This document shows, one piece after another, positions 38,790-46,718 of a stretch of 61,192 nt of DNA (its first letter is position 1; each line of letters opens with the position of its first letter). Both the position numbers and the translations under genes were made by a program. The notes under the pieces are model-generated. The model made no database searches. It saw only the letters and a list, made by a program, of their open reading frames with translations, and was not told where the DNA came from. Source of the DNA: CAUSKK01 sp963533935 (GTDB lineage Bacteria > Pseudomonadota > Gammaproteobacteria > Cardiobacteriales > Cardiobacteriaceae); contig CAUSQL010000007.1 in assembly GCA_963533935.1 (NCBI GenBank), forward strand, positions 1-61,192. Reading direction: 5' to 3'.

Positions 38790-39155
38790 ATGAAGAAACG
38801 ACTGCAAGAATTAATGTGGAACGTGGCCGGGGGCATCGCGGTGCTGCTGGGCCTCATCGGCATCGTGCTGCCCGCCATACCCGGGACGCCGTTTCTGCTG
38901 CTGGCCATAATCTGCTTTTCCCGCGGTTCCCGCCGGGTTTTCCGCTGGCTGCTGCGCTACGAGCTGCTGCGCCTAAGTATGCGCCGCTGGCACAAGAACC
39001 GGGCCATCGGCCGGCGCGCGAAGCTATTTTCCACCGGCGCTATGTGCGGCTCGCTGCTGATGGGCGGGATTCTCAAGGGCTGGTGGCTGGTGGGGCTGCT
39101 GCTGCTGCTGTTCGTGCCGACGCTGTGGTTCATCTGGCGCTGCCCGGACGAATAG
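38790..39155 (+). CDS. ybaN: YbaN-like inner membrane protein (DUF454)
   Basis: 121 residues with three to four transmembrane helices. The DUF454 signature LGLIGIVLPAIPGTPFLLLAI-type segment is followed by CFSRGSRRVFRWLL, a basic cytoplasmic loop (RRWHKNRAIGRRAKL) and two more helices. Function unknown. CGGAGGTAATC precedes the ATG. Monocistronic. Confidence 0.88.
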   Translation: MKKRLQELMWNVAGGIAVLLGLIGIVLPAIPGTPFLLLAIICFSRGSRRVFRWLLRYELLRLSMRRWHKNRAIGRRAKLFSTGAMCGSLLMGGILKGWWLVGLLLLLFVPTLWFIWRCPDE

Positions 39156-39157
39156 GG

Positions 39158-39241
39158 TTTATACAAACAACGGGGCGCTTTGGCTGTATGTTTAACAGTG
39201 GCATTAAACATACAGCTAAAGCGCCCCGTTGTATTTAAAAC
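39158..39241. repeat. GGGCGCTT palindromic element
   Basis: Arms ACAAACAACGGGGCGCTT and AAGCGCCCCGTTGTATTTAA around a longer loop (AACAGTGGCATT). Boxes TGGC/GCTA differ at one position that would still form a G-U pair. It lies between convergent ybaN and aqpZ. Confidence 0.92.
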
Positions 39242-39247
39242 TAAATC

Positions 39248-39940
39248 CTAGGCCTGTCTTTCGCCGCAGAAGATGCGGTAGCAGAGGCCGCCGATGAAGC
39301 CGCCGGCCAGCGGTGCCGCCCAGAAGAGCCACAGCTGGTCAAGGGCCCAGGAACCCTGGAAGATGGCCACGCCGGTGGAACGGGCCGGGTTCACGGAGGT
39401 GTTGGTTACGGGAATGCTGATGAGGTGAATCAGCGTCAGGGCCAGACCGATGGCGATGGGAGCAAAGCCGGCCGGCGCGCGGCGGTCCGTGGCGCCCATG
39501 ATGATGAAGAGGAAGAAGGCCGTTAGCACCACCTCAATGGTCAGGGCGGAAATCAGGTTGTAGCCGTGGGGTGAATGTTCGCCGTAGCCGTTGCTGGCGA
39601 AGCCGGCGCTGGCGTCAAAGCCGGTGGCACCGCTGGCAATTACATAAAGCACCGCAGCGGCGGCAATGGCGCCCAGCACCTGCACGATGATGTAGGGAAT
39701 CAGGTCCTTCCAGCTGAAGCGGCCGCCCACGGCCAGGCCCAGGGATACGGCCGGGTTAAAGTGGCCGCCGGAAATGTGGCCCACCGCGTAGGCCATGGTT
39801 AAAACCGTTAAACCGAAGGCTAGAGCCACGCCGGCGTAGGCGATGCCCAGGTTGGGAATGGCCGCCGCCAATACGGCGCTGCCGCAGCCGCCGAAGACCA
39901 GCCAGAAGGTGCCGAAGAATTCGGCAAAATATTTTTTCAT
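39248..39940 (-). CDS. aqpZ: Aquaporin Z
   Basis: 230 residues, six transmembrane helices, with the two half-helix NPA motifs GGHFNPAVSLGL and TNTSVNPARSTGVAIF. The selectivity filter residues expected for a water channel are visible: Phe near the N-terminus, His in TLIHLISIPVTN, Thr, and Arg in NPARS. It carries rapid water flux in the inner membrane. Monocistronic, minus strand. Confidence 0.95.
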   Translation of the reverse strand: MKKYFAEFFGTFWLVFGGCGSAVLAAAIPNLGIAYAGVALAFGLTVLTMAYAVGHISGGHFNPAVSLGLAVGGRFSWKDLIPYIIVQVLGAIAAAAVLYVIASGATGFDASAGFASNGYGEHSPHGYNLISALTIEVVLTAFFLFIIMGATDRRAPAGFAPIAIGLALTLIHLISIPVTNTSVNPARSTGVAIFQGSWALDQLWLFWAAPLAGGFIGGLCYRIFCGERQA

Positions 39941-40035
39941 TTGTTAAACCTCACTTAATGGACAAAGGGCCGCGATTATAGCGGCTTTTGTTGAGAAATA
40001 TTTACAAATGGCCATTTATTGCCTAAATTGGCAGG

Positions 40036-40134
40036 CCTTGTCGGGGTACTCCTTGGAGTTGAGAAATACCCGTTGAACTTGACACCGTTAGTACGGTCGG
40101 AAGGAACAAGGGCTTCCGACCATTGCGAGGAAGC
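40036..40134 (+). promoter_or_regulatory. TPP riboswitch with translational expression platform
   Basis: Aptamer 40036-40111. P1 is CCTTGT (40036-40041) with ACAAGG (40106-40111). The Thi-box core is present: CGGGGTACTCC, GTTGAGAAATACCC, GTTGAACTTGACACC, then GTCGGAAGGAACAAG. GGTCGGAAG (40095-40103) is perfectly complementary to CTTCCGACC (40113-40121), and CTTCC is also complementary to GGAAG (40129-40133) at the ribosome-binding site. With TPP bound, CTTCC is free to mask the site; without TPP the other hairpin frees it. This is an OFF switch at translation initiation. The pairing is seen; the mechanism is inferred. Confidence 0.88.
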
Positions 40135-40821
40135 ATGAATGAATCGTCCGCCGTCGTCCTGACGGCCCTACATTGCCGCTGGGGTTCCCAGCCCATCTTT
40201 AATCAGCTGAACTACAGCTTCGCCGCCGGCGCCTGGCACGTGATACTCGGCCGCTCCGGCGTGGGAAAAACCACGCTGCTGCGCATCATCGCCGGCCTGG
40301 AAACTAACTATGGTGGCAGCGTCGCCCGGCCGGCGGAATTGGCGCTGATGGCCCAGCAGAACGATTTATTGCCCTGGCTCACCGCCGCCGAAAACGTGGC
40401 CCTGGGCGCCCGGCTGCGGGGCGAAGTGGCGCCGGACACGGATAAGCTGCTGGCGCAGATGCAGCTGGCCGGCCACGGCAGTAAATACCCGCGCCAGCTG
40501 TCCGGCGGCCAGCGCCAGCGGGTGGCCCTGGCCCGCACCCTGGCCGAAGACCGGCCGCTGATTCTCATGGACGAGCCCTTTTCCGCCCTGGACGCCATTA
40601 CCCGCCACCAGCTGCAGCTGCTGGCCCGGGATTCTTTAAAGGGGAAGACCGTCATCATGATTAGCCACGACCCCCAGGAGGCGCTGCTGCTGGCCGACCA
40701 GATTCATCTGCTAAGTGAACGGGGGCTGAAAGCGCTGGCCCTGCCGCCGGAGCCGCCGCCGCGGCGGGAGCTGTCCGGCCCCTGGTTTAATAACATTCTG
40801 GAGCGCCTATGCGCGGTTTAA
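40135..40821 (+). CDS. thiZ: ABC transporter ATPase for a thiamine precursor (ThiZ-like)
   Basis: 228 residues. Walker A LGRSGVGKTTLLRIIAGL, Q-loop LMAQQNDLLPWLTAAENV, signature LSGGQRQRVALARTLAE, Walker B PLILMDEPFSALD, and H-loop MISHDPQEAL. It energises the importer whose permease (13-nt overlap) and binding protein follow. The TPP riboswitch in its leader and the NMT1-type binding protein indicate import of thiamine or its pyrimidine precursor (HMP or formyl-aminopyrimidine). Confidence 0.88.
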   Translation: MNESSAVVLTALHCRWGSQPIFNQLNYSFAAGAWHVILGRSGVGKTTLLRIIAGLETNYGGSVARPAELALMAQQNDLLPWLTAAENVALGARLRGEVAPDTDKLLAQMQLAGHGSKYPRQLSGGQRQRVALARTLAEDRPLILMDEPFSALDAITRHQLQLLARDSLKGKTVIMISHDPQEALLLADQIHLLSERGLKALALPPEPPPRRELSGPWFNNILERLCAV

Positions 40822-41528
40822 TCAGCGGGCTGATTTTATTGAGCCTGTGGCAGGGCCTAATCTGGCTGACGGCCATTCCCCCCTATCTGCTGCCGCCGCC
40901 GCTGCTGGTGCTGCAAACCCTGTGGGCCCACGGTGCCGCCATCTTCAGCCACAGCCTGACCACGCTGGCGGAAATTGGCCTCGGTTTAATCCTGGCGCTA
41001 ACCGGCGGCTTTGGCGCCGGTCTGCTGTTGTACTTCAGCGCGCCGCTGCGCCGCTGGCTGCTGCCGCTGATTCTAATTTCCCAGGCGGTGCCCACCTTCG
41101 CCCTCGGCCCCATCATCATGCTCTGGTTCGGCTACGGCCTGGCCAGCAAGGTGTTAATTACCGCCCTGGCCATTTTCTTCCCCATCACCGTGGCCACCTA
41201 CGACGGTCTGCAGGCCGTGCCCGGCGCCTATCGGGATTTGGCCCGCAGCCTCGGCGCCCGCCCCGGGCCGTGCTTCTTCCGGGTCATGCTGCCGGCGGCG
41301 CTGCCGAGCATTGCTTCCGGCCTGCGCATTGGCCTGACCATCGCCCCCATCGGCGCGCTGGTGGGGGAATGGGTGGGCGGTTCCGCCGGCCTCGGCTACC
41401 TCATGCTGCACTCGCTGGCGCGGGTGGATACGGCCCTAATGTTCGCGGCGCTGCTGGTGATGGCGCTGCTGACCCTCGCCCTCTACTACGGCGGCGATTT
41501 TCTTCTTCGTAAATACATCAATTGGTGA
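40809..41528 (+). CDS. thiX: ABC transporter permease for a thiamine precursor (ThiX-like)
   Basis: 239 residues, about six transmembrane helices. The BPD permease EAA loop is GLQAVPGAYRDLARSLGARP, with the following FFRVMLPAALPSIASGLRIG typical of the TauC/SsuC/ThiX group. It forms the channel of the importer. It overlaps the ATPase gene and precedes the binding-protein gene by 3 nt. Confidence 0.88.
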   Translation: MRGLISGLILLSLWQGLIWLTAIPPYLLPPPLLVLQTLWAHGAAIFSHSLTTLAEIGLGLILALTGGFGAGLLLYFSAPLRRWLLPLILISQAVPTFALGPIIMLWFGYGLASKVLITALAIFFPITVATYDGLQAVPGAYRDLARSLGARPGPCFFRVMLPAALPSIASGLRIGLTIAPIGALVGEWVGGSAGLGYLMLHSLARVDTALMFAALLVMALLTLALYYGGDFLLRKYINW

Positions 41529-41531
41529 ACC

Positions 41532-42455
41532 ATGCAAAAACTACTACTGGCCCTTCTGCTCTGCGCCCTGCCGGCCTGGGCCGAAGATAAATTAACGCTG
41601 CTGCTGGACTGGTACATTAATCCGGACCATGCGGCGCTCATCGTCGCCCAGCAACAGGGCTTCTTTAAAAAACACGGACTGGCGGTGGAATTCGTCGAAC
41701 CCAGCGACGCCAGCGCGCCGCCGAAGCTGGTGGCCGCTGGCCAAGGCGATTTGGCCGTAACTTACCAGCCGCAGCTGTACCTGCAACAGGAGAAGGAGCT
41801 GCCGCTGATGCGCGTCAGCACGCTGATTGCCACGCCGCTGAACAGCCTCATCGTCCGCGACGACAGCGACATTAAGGAATTAAAGGATTTAAAGGGTAAG
41901 CGGCTGGGCCACTCGGCCGGCGGCATGGAGAGCGCCACCCTCGGCACTTTGCTAAAGCAGGCGGGCCTGAGCACCGACGATTTAACGCTGGTCAATGTGA
42001 ATCTGTCGCTGACGCCGGCGCTGTTGAGCAAGCAGGTGGACGCGGTCTACGGCGCCTACCGCAACGTGGAGCTGCTGCAAATGGAACAGGAGGGGGTGAA
42101 GGGCCGCGCCTTCTACGTGGAGGAGCAGGGCATGCCCCACTACGATGAATTAATCATCGTTGCCCGCAAGGACAAAATTAACCGGGAGGTGCTGGCCCGC
42201 TTTAATACGGCGCTGCGTGAGGCCACCAGCTACCTGCTGAACCACCGGGAGGCGGGCTGGCAGGCCTACCAGAGCTATAACAAAGAGCTGGGCGGCGAGA
42301 AGAACCGGAAAATCTACGAGGCCACCCTGCCACACCTGGCCCACCGGCCCGGGGCCTTCTCCCGCCGCGGCTACGAGGACTTCGCCAAATTCCTCCAGGA
42401 GCAGGGGCTAATTAAGGAGGTTAAGGCGGCCGACGAGTACGCCATCGAGCCGTAA
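41532..42455 (+). CDS. thiY: Thiamine-precursor binding protein (NMT1/ThiY family)
   Basis: 307 residues. Signal peptide MQKLLLALLLCALPAWAED. NMT1/THI5-like fold: LTLLLDWYINPDHAALIVAQ, QGFFKKHGLAVEFVEPSDAS, a glycine-rich HSAGGMESATLG loop that in relatives holds the pyrimidine phosphate site, and NVNLSLTPALLSKQVDAVYG. ThiY binds N-formyl-4-amino-5-aminomethyl-2-methylpyrimidine; close relatives bind HMP. The ligand here is inferred from the riboswitch and the family. Last gene of the operon. Confidence 0.9.
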   Translation: MQKLLLALLLCALPAWAEDKLTLLLDWYINPDHAALIVAQQQGFFKKHGLAVEFVEPSDASAPPKLVAAGQGDLAVTYQPQLYLQQEKELPLMRVSTLIATPLNSLIVRDDSDIKELKDLKGKRLGHSAGGMESATLGTLLKQAGLSTDDLTLVNVNLSLTPALLSKQVDAVYGAYRNVELLQMEQEGVKGRAFYVEEQGMPHYDELIIVARKDKINREVLARFNTALREATSYLLNHREAGWQAYQSYNKELGGEKNRKIYEATLPHLAHRPGAFSRRGYEDFAKFLQEQGLIKEVKAADEYAIEP

Positions 42456-42460
42456 CCGCC

Positions 42461-42545
42461 TTATACAAACAGACGGGCGCTTCCCCTGTATGTATTTTTA
42501 ACCGAAATTACATACAGGAGAAGCGCCCCTATGTTTGTATAAACC
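42461..42545. repeat. GGGCGCTT palindromic element
   Basis: Arms ACAAACAGACGGGCGCTT and AAGCGCCCCTATGTTTGTAT. Boxes CCCC/GGAG differ at one position. It separates the thiamine transporter operon from the LysR gene. Confidence 0.92.
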
Positions 42546-42642
42546 GCTTCTGAAGCAATCTTAATGGAGGCGCCAGCGGCGGCGCGTTAGAATTGACGCC
42601 AGTTTTTAAGCGAGTCCCCCGATTCACGCCAAGGAATTTTTA

Positions 42643-43608
42643 ATGAAATTAAAACAACTGCAATGCGTGCTGACGGTGGTGCAATGTGATTTCAATGCCA
42701 CCGCCGCCGCGGCCCGCTTACACATTTCCCAGCCCGCCGTTTCCAAGCAAATCAAAATGGTTGAGGAACGGCTCGGCTTCCCCATCTTCCGCCGCAATAG
42801 CAAGAATCTCGTCAGCCTCACGGAGATGGGCAAGGCGATTCTGCCGCACATCGAAAACATCATGCAGTCCGTGGCCAATATCCGCGAATTGAGCCAGAAC
42901 AGCACCGCCAACCTGGAACTAGAATTGACGGTGGCCACCACCAACACCCTGGCCACCTACGGCCTGAGCCCGCTGCTGCCGGACTTCCAGCGCAGCTACC
43001 CGCACATTCCCATCAATCTGGTGGAGGGCTCCAACGCGCAGATTCTACAAATGCTCCAGGAGCGGGAAACGGACTTCGGCTGGTTTTCCACCGGCCACCT
43101 GAGCGCCTACGCCAACGAATTAAAGGACATGTTCTATCTGCCGGTGCGCGCCTGGCACGCCGTGCTGCTGCTGCCGCCGGAGCACCGGCTGGCCGGCCGC
43201 AAGCTGACCGGCCTGAAGGATTTGGCCAATGAGGGGCTAATCACCTACGTAACCTCCCACAAGGAGCCCTCCACCCTGGCCGAAGCCATGGCCAAAGAGG
43301 GTTGCAGCCCGAAAATCGTGCTCACGGCGCGCAATACGGAATTAATCAAGGGCTACGTGCGCCAGGGCCTGGGCCTGGGCATCATCGCCGACCTGGCCTA
43401 CGACCCGGCCAACGACCAGCCGCTGGTCATAAAAAAACTCGACCGCTGGCTGCCGCCCTTCATGAGCTACCTGGTCTGGCACCGGGACATGCGCCTGCGC
43501 AATTTCCACTACGACTTTATTAATAAGATTAATCCCCAGGCCAGCCGCAAGGCCGTGGACGACCATATGCGCCAGAGCGCCGCGCCGGACGAGGGCTGGG
43601 CCATTTAG
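42643..43608 (+). CDS. LysR-type regulator, CysB-like
   Basis: 321 residues. Winged HTH at about 1-60 (MKLKQLQCVLTVVQCDFNAT then AARLHISQPAVSKQI), beginning exactly like CysB/Cbl. The effector domain contains ATTNTLATYGLSPLL and ITYVTSHKEPSTLAEAM. The VATTHTQARY segment of CysB corresponds to VATTNTLATYG here, so ligand specificity may differ. CysB-type proteins control sulfur assimilation using O- or N-acetylserine. No sulfur gene adjoins it. It is followed 22 nt later by the cyclo-ligase gene. Confidence 0.88.
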   Translation: MKLKQLQCVLTVVQCDFNATAAAARLHISQPAVSKQIKMVEERLGFPIFRRNSKNLVSLTEMGKAILPHIENIMQSVANIRELSQNSTANLELELTVATTNTLATYGLSPLLPDFQRSYPHIPINLVEGSNAQILQMLQERETDFGWFSTGHLSAYANELKDMFYLPVRAWHAVLLLPPEHRLAGRKLTGLKDLANEGLITYVTSHKEPSTLAEAMAKEGCSPKIVLTARNTELIKGYVRQGLGLGIIADLAYDPANDQPLVIKKLDRWLPPFMSYLVWHRDMRLRNFHYDFINKINPQASRKAVDDHMRQSAAPDEGWAI

Positions 43609-43630
43609 GAATTTAGGAATTAGAAAAATC

Positions 43631-44200
43631 ATGAGTAATACCACCAGCAACGCCGACCTCCGCAAGAGCCTGCGCCAGCGCCGCGCCGCCATCAAGGGCA
43701 CCATGCGCCAGAACCTGTCCCGGCTGGCCACCGCCAACGCCCTGGCCAGCACCGCCCTCCAGGCCAGCAGCCACGTGGGCGTTTTCCTCTCCTTTACGGA
43801 GGAAATCGACACCCGGCCGCTCATCGAAGCCCTGTGGCGGGCCGGCAAGAAGCTGTACCTGCCCTACGTCTACGACCGGGACGCGCCGCTGCACTGGCTC
43901 AGCTACAGTGAAAACGAGGTTATGGGCCGCGATTTGGCCAATATTCCCACCCCCATCTACCGCCAGCAGGCGCTGTTCCCGGTGGAGCAGCTGAACCTCA
44001 TCGTTACGCCACTGCTGGGCTGGACGAGCCGGGGCCATCGCCTCGGCATGGGCGGCGGCTACTACGACCGCACCTTCGCCCTGACCAAGGCCTATCGGCT
44101 CGGCTTCGCCTACCAGTGCCAGCAGGCGGAATTTTTCCCCCAACCTTGGGATAAGGCGCTACAGGCGCTGGCCACCGAGGAACAACTTTTAACCTTCTAG
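43631..44200 (+). CDS. fau: 5-formyltetrahydrofolate cyclo-ligase
   Basis: 189 residues. Converts 5-formyl-THF to 5,10-methenyl-THF with ATP. N-terminal basic helix DLRKSLRQRRAAIKG, and the ATP/folate motif GHRLGMGGGYYDRTFAL near residue 138. The segment before it reads TPLLGWTSRGHRL where most members have VPLVAFD, a small divergence. It probably shares a transcript with the downstream pyruvate kinase gene 10 nt away. Confidence 0.92.
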   Translation: MSNTTSNADLRKSLRQRRAAIKGTMRQNLSRLATANALASTALQASSHVGVFLSFTEEIDTRPLIEALWRAGKKLYLPYVYDRDAPLHWLSYSENEVMGRDLANIPTPIYRQQALFPVEQLNLIVTPLLGWTSRGHRLGMGGGYYDRTFALTKAYRLGFAYQCQQAEFFPQPWDKALQALATEEQLLTF

Positions 44201-44210
44201 GAGCATTTCT

Positions 44211-45671
44211 ATGACAGCAGAACGCGATTTAACCCGCATCAGCCACCACACCAAAATCATTGCCACCCTGGGGCCGGCCACTAGCGATGCGGTCATGTTG
44301 GAGCAGCTAATTCGCATCGGCCTGAACGTGGTGCGCTTTAACTTCAGCCACGGTTCGGCGGAATTCCACGGCAATAACGCCAAGCTGGTGCGGGAAGCCT
44401 CCAAGCGGGCCAACCGGGAAGTGGCCATCATGGCCGATTTGCAGGGGCCGAAGATTCGCGTGGGCAAAATCACCGACGGCAAAATGCCGCTGAAGAAGGG
44501 CGACACCCTAATTCTCGACGCGGAATTCAAGGGCGAGGGCAAGGATTTGCGGGTCGGCCTGGACTATCCGGAACTGCCGCGGGACGTGAAGACCGACGAC
44601 ATTCTGCTGCTGGACGACGGCCTGATTACCTTAAAGGTGAAGAAGGTGCTCGGCAGCGAAGTGCATACGGAGGTTATGAATGATTCGGTGCTGAAGTCTA
44701 ATAAGGGCATTAACAAGCAGGGCGGTGGCCTGTCGGCGCCGGCCTTGACACCCAAGGATTTGGAAGATTTGGAAACGGCGCTGAAAATCGGGGCCGACTA
44801 CATCGCCGTCAGCTTCGTGAAGAGCGCCGCCGACATCGACTATGCCCGCCAGCTCATTCTGCGCTCGCCGAACGTGGGCAGCACGCCCCCGGGCATCGTG
44901 GCGAAAATCGAGCGGGTGGAAGCCATCGACAATCTGGAGGGCATACTGCAGGCCAGCGACGGCGTCATGGTCGCCCGCGGCGATTTGGCGGTGGAAGTGG
45001 GTAACCCGGCGGTGCCGGCGCTGCAGAAGCACATCATTAGGGCAGCGCGCAAGTTCAACTGCTTCACCATTACCGCCACCCAGATGATGGAGAGCATGAT
45101 TAATAATCCGGTGCCGACCCGCGCCGAGGTGTCCGACGTGGCCAACGCGGTGCTGGACGGCACCGACGCGGTCATGCTCAGTGCGGAATCGGCGGTGGGC
45201 CAGTACCCCTTTGAAACCATTAAGACCATGGCGGAAATCTGCCGCGCCGCCGAGAAGGCGCAGAAGCCCATTTCCACCAGCAAAATGGACGAAATTCCCA
45301 TCGAGCGCATCGACCAGTCCATTGCCTACGCGGCGGTGGTTACGGCCAAGCAGCTGCAGGCCCGGGCACTAATCGCCTTCACCCACAGCGGCAGCACCGC
45401 CTTCCACATCAGCCGCTACGCCATTAATCTGCCGATTCACGCCCTGACCCACTCGGTGGAAGTGGAACGGAAAATGGCCATCTACCGCGGCGTGCGGCCG
45501 GCGCTGCTGGACACCAGCAAGAAGCGGGACGAGGCCCTGGAGGAGGCGGAAAACTACCTGGTACAGCGGCGCCACCTGAAAACCGGCGATTTGTACGTGA
45601 TTACCAGCGGCCGCCTCATCGAGCACATGGGCGGCGGCACCGACAGCCTGCAAATCGGTCGGGTTAAGTAG
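44211..45671 (+). CDS. pyk: Pyruvate kinase
   Basis: 486 residues. HTKIIATLGPATSD, RFNFSHGSAE, and ADLQGPKIRVGKI build the active site; the B domain follows (about 72-170). The cation-binding and catalytic segments are VAKIERVEAI and DGVMVARGDLAVEVG, and ITATQMMESM is typical. The C-terminal regulatory domain is complete (FTHSGSTAFHISRY). Domain layout and length are nearest to the PykA type. AGGAGCATTTCT precedes the ATG and an intrinsic terminator follows. Confidence 0.95.
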   Translation: MTAERDLTRISHHTKIIATLGPATSDAVMLEQLIRIGLNVVRFNFSHGSAEFHGNNAKLVREASKRANREVAIMADLQGPKIRVGKITDGKMPLKKGDTLILDAEFKGEGKDLRVGLDYPELPRDVKTDDILLLDDGLITLKVKKVLGSEVHTEVMNDSVLKSNKGINKQGGGLSAPALTPKDLEDLETALKIGADYIAVSFVKSAADIDYARQLILRSPNVGSTPPGIVAKIERVEAIDNLEGILQASDGVMVARGDLAVEVGNPAVPALQKHIIRAARKFNCFTITATQMMESMINNPVPTRAEVSDVANAVLDGTDAVMLSAESAVGQYPFETIKTMAEICRAAEKAQKPISTSKMDEIPIERIDQSIAYAAVVTAKQLQARALIAFTHSGSTAFHISRYAINLPIHALTHSVEVERKMAIYRGVRPALLDTSKKRDEALEEAENYLVQRRHLKTGDLYVITSGRLIEHMGGGTDSLQIGRVK

Positions 45672-45687
45672 CGACGCGGGCAAAAGG

Positions 45688-45715
45688 ACGGCGGGAGCAG
45701 TTCCCGCCGTTTTTT
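45688..45715 (+). terminator. Terminator after pyruvate kinase
   Basis: ACGGCGGGA pairs with TCCCGCCGT around a short loop, followed by TTTTT. Confidence 0.92.
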
Positions 45716-45721
45716 ATGGCC

Positions 45722-45853
45722 AATTACATACAATCTAAGCGCCCTATTGTTTGTAAATGACGTTTTCAGGGCTTTTACAAACAGATGGGCGCTTTATCTG
45801 TATGTATTTAGGCTTAATTACATACATTAAAAGCGCCCGTGTGTTTGTAATTA
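45722..45853. repeat. GGGCGCTT array: right half plus full palindrome
   Basis: A right half (45722-45757), the 15-nt linker TGACGTTTTCAGGGC, then a palindrome (45773-45853) with boxes TATC/TTAA that do not pair. The same arrangement and linker recur at 46036-46168. Confidence 0.92.
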
Positions 45854-46035
45854 ACGATGGGGCGTAATGTGAGCGAATCCTCGGACGGGAAATTTTATTG
45901 CCCGGGCGGAGCAACCCGAACCCGAACCTCGGGCGTTTAATGGAACCAACGGCAATTAATGCTACCTTGCCAGTGCCTTAACCATTCATGGGCTAATTAC
46001 GGCGGTTACAGGCCAAGCCCTATTTCCAAAGGACA
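45854..46035. other. Unique spacer between two repeat arrays
   Basis: No supported gene, promoter or hairpin. It contains a short ACCCGAACCCGAACCTCGGG stretch and is otherwise plain. Confidence 0.5.
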
Positions 46036-46168
46036 AATTACAGACAGCTAAAGCGCCCTGTTGTTTGTAAATGACGTTTTTAGGGCTTTTACAAACAGAC
46101 GGGCGCTTTAGATGTATGTATTTAGGGTGTTAATTACATACATTAAAAGCGCCCGGTCGTCGGTAAAT
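46036..46168. repeat. GGGCGCTT array, second copy of the right-half-plus-palindrome unit
   Basis: A right half (46036-46071), linker TGACGTTTTTAGGGC, then a palindrome (46088-46168) with boxes TAGA/TTAA. The linker differs at only one base from that of the array at 45722. Confidence 0.92.
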
Positions 46169-46227
46169 CAGCGAATTTTTCGCCCACCCCAGCGATGTGT
46201 AGGCATTCTGATGCCCCGGCGCCGTCC

Positions 46228-46256
46228 TTGTAATTTGCCGGCGCTGCTCCTATAGT
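46228..46256 (+). promoter_or_regulatory. Putative sigma-70 promoter of the suf operon
   Basis: TTGTAA (46228-46233) and TATAGT (46251-46256) separated by 17 nt, 28 nt before the sufR start codon. The regulator encoded just downstream may bind here, but I cannot identify an operator with confidence. Confidence 0.6.
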
Positions 46257-46283
46257 ACCCGTTCCGTCCTATTTAATGATTTT

Positions 46284-46718
46284 ATGCTGCGTATCACCAA
46301 GGAAAGCGAGTACGCCTTCTTACTTCTCAGCGCCCTATTGCGCCAAACCGACGAGCCACAGAGCGCCCTAAGCCTGGCCCAGAGCACGGGCATCGCCGCG
46401 CCCATGGCCGGCAAGGTGCTGAAAAAGCTGGTGAAAAGCGACATTCTCCTCTCCTGCCGCGGCGCCTACGGCGGCTATCAATTGAGTAAAAACCCCAATG
46501 AAATCAGCGCCCTCGCCGTGGTCGAAGCCATGGAAGGCAGCCCGGAGCTGGTGGCCTGCGCCAACGGGGAGCACCAGTGTGCCCTGGCCGATTTGTGTCC
46601 CATTTCCCCCTTCTGGCTCGACCTCAATGAAGAACTGCGACAGATATTGGCCCGCCACAGCCTGGCGGATATGCAGCAGCAGGACGGTAAAAAAATTCAT
46701 CGCAAAGGCAATAGTTAA
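46284..46718 (+). CDS. sufR: SUF system Rrf2-family regulator
   Basis: 144 residues. Winged HTH of the Rrf2 family (MLRITKESEYAFLLLSALLR, then STGIAAPMAGKVLKKLVK). Three cysteines lie in the expected cluster region (VACANGEHQCALADLC), consistent with a 2Fe-2S or 4Fe-4S sensor such as IscR. It matches the SUF-system regulator type I know from Xanthomonas-like operons. First gene of the suf operon; its stop overlaps the sufB start (TAATG). It probably represses the operon when clusters are sufficient; this is inferred. Confidence 0.9.
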   Translation: MLRITKESEYAFLLLSALLRQTDEPQSALSLAQSTGIAAPMAGKVLKKLVKSDILLSCRGAYGGYQLSKNPNEISALAVVEAMEGSPELVACANGEHQCALADLCPISPFWLDLNEELRQILARHSLADMQQQDGKKIHRKGNS

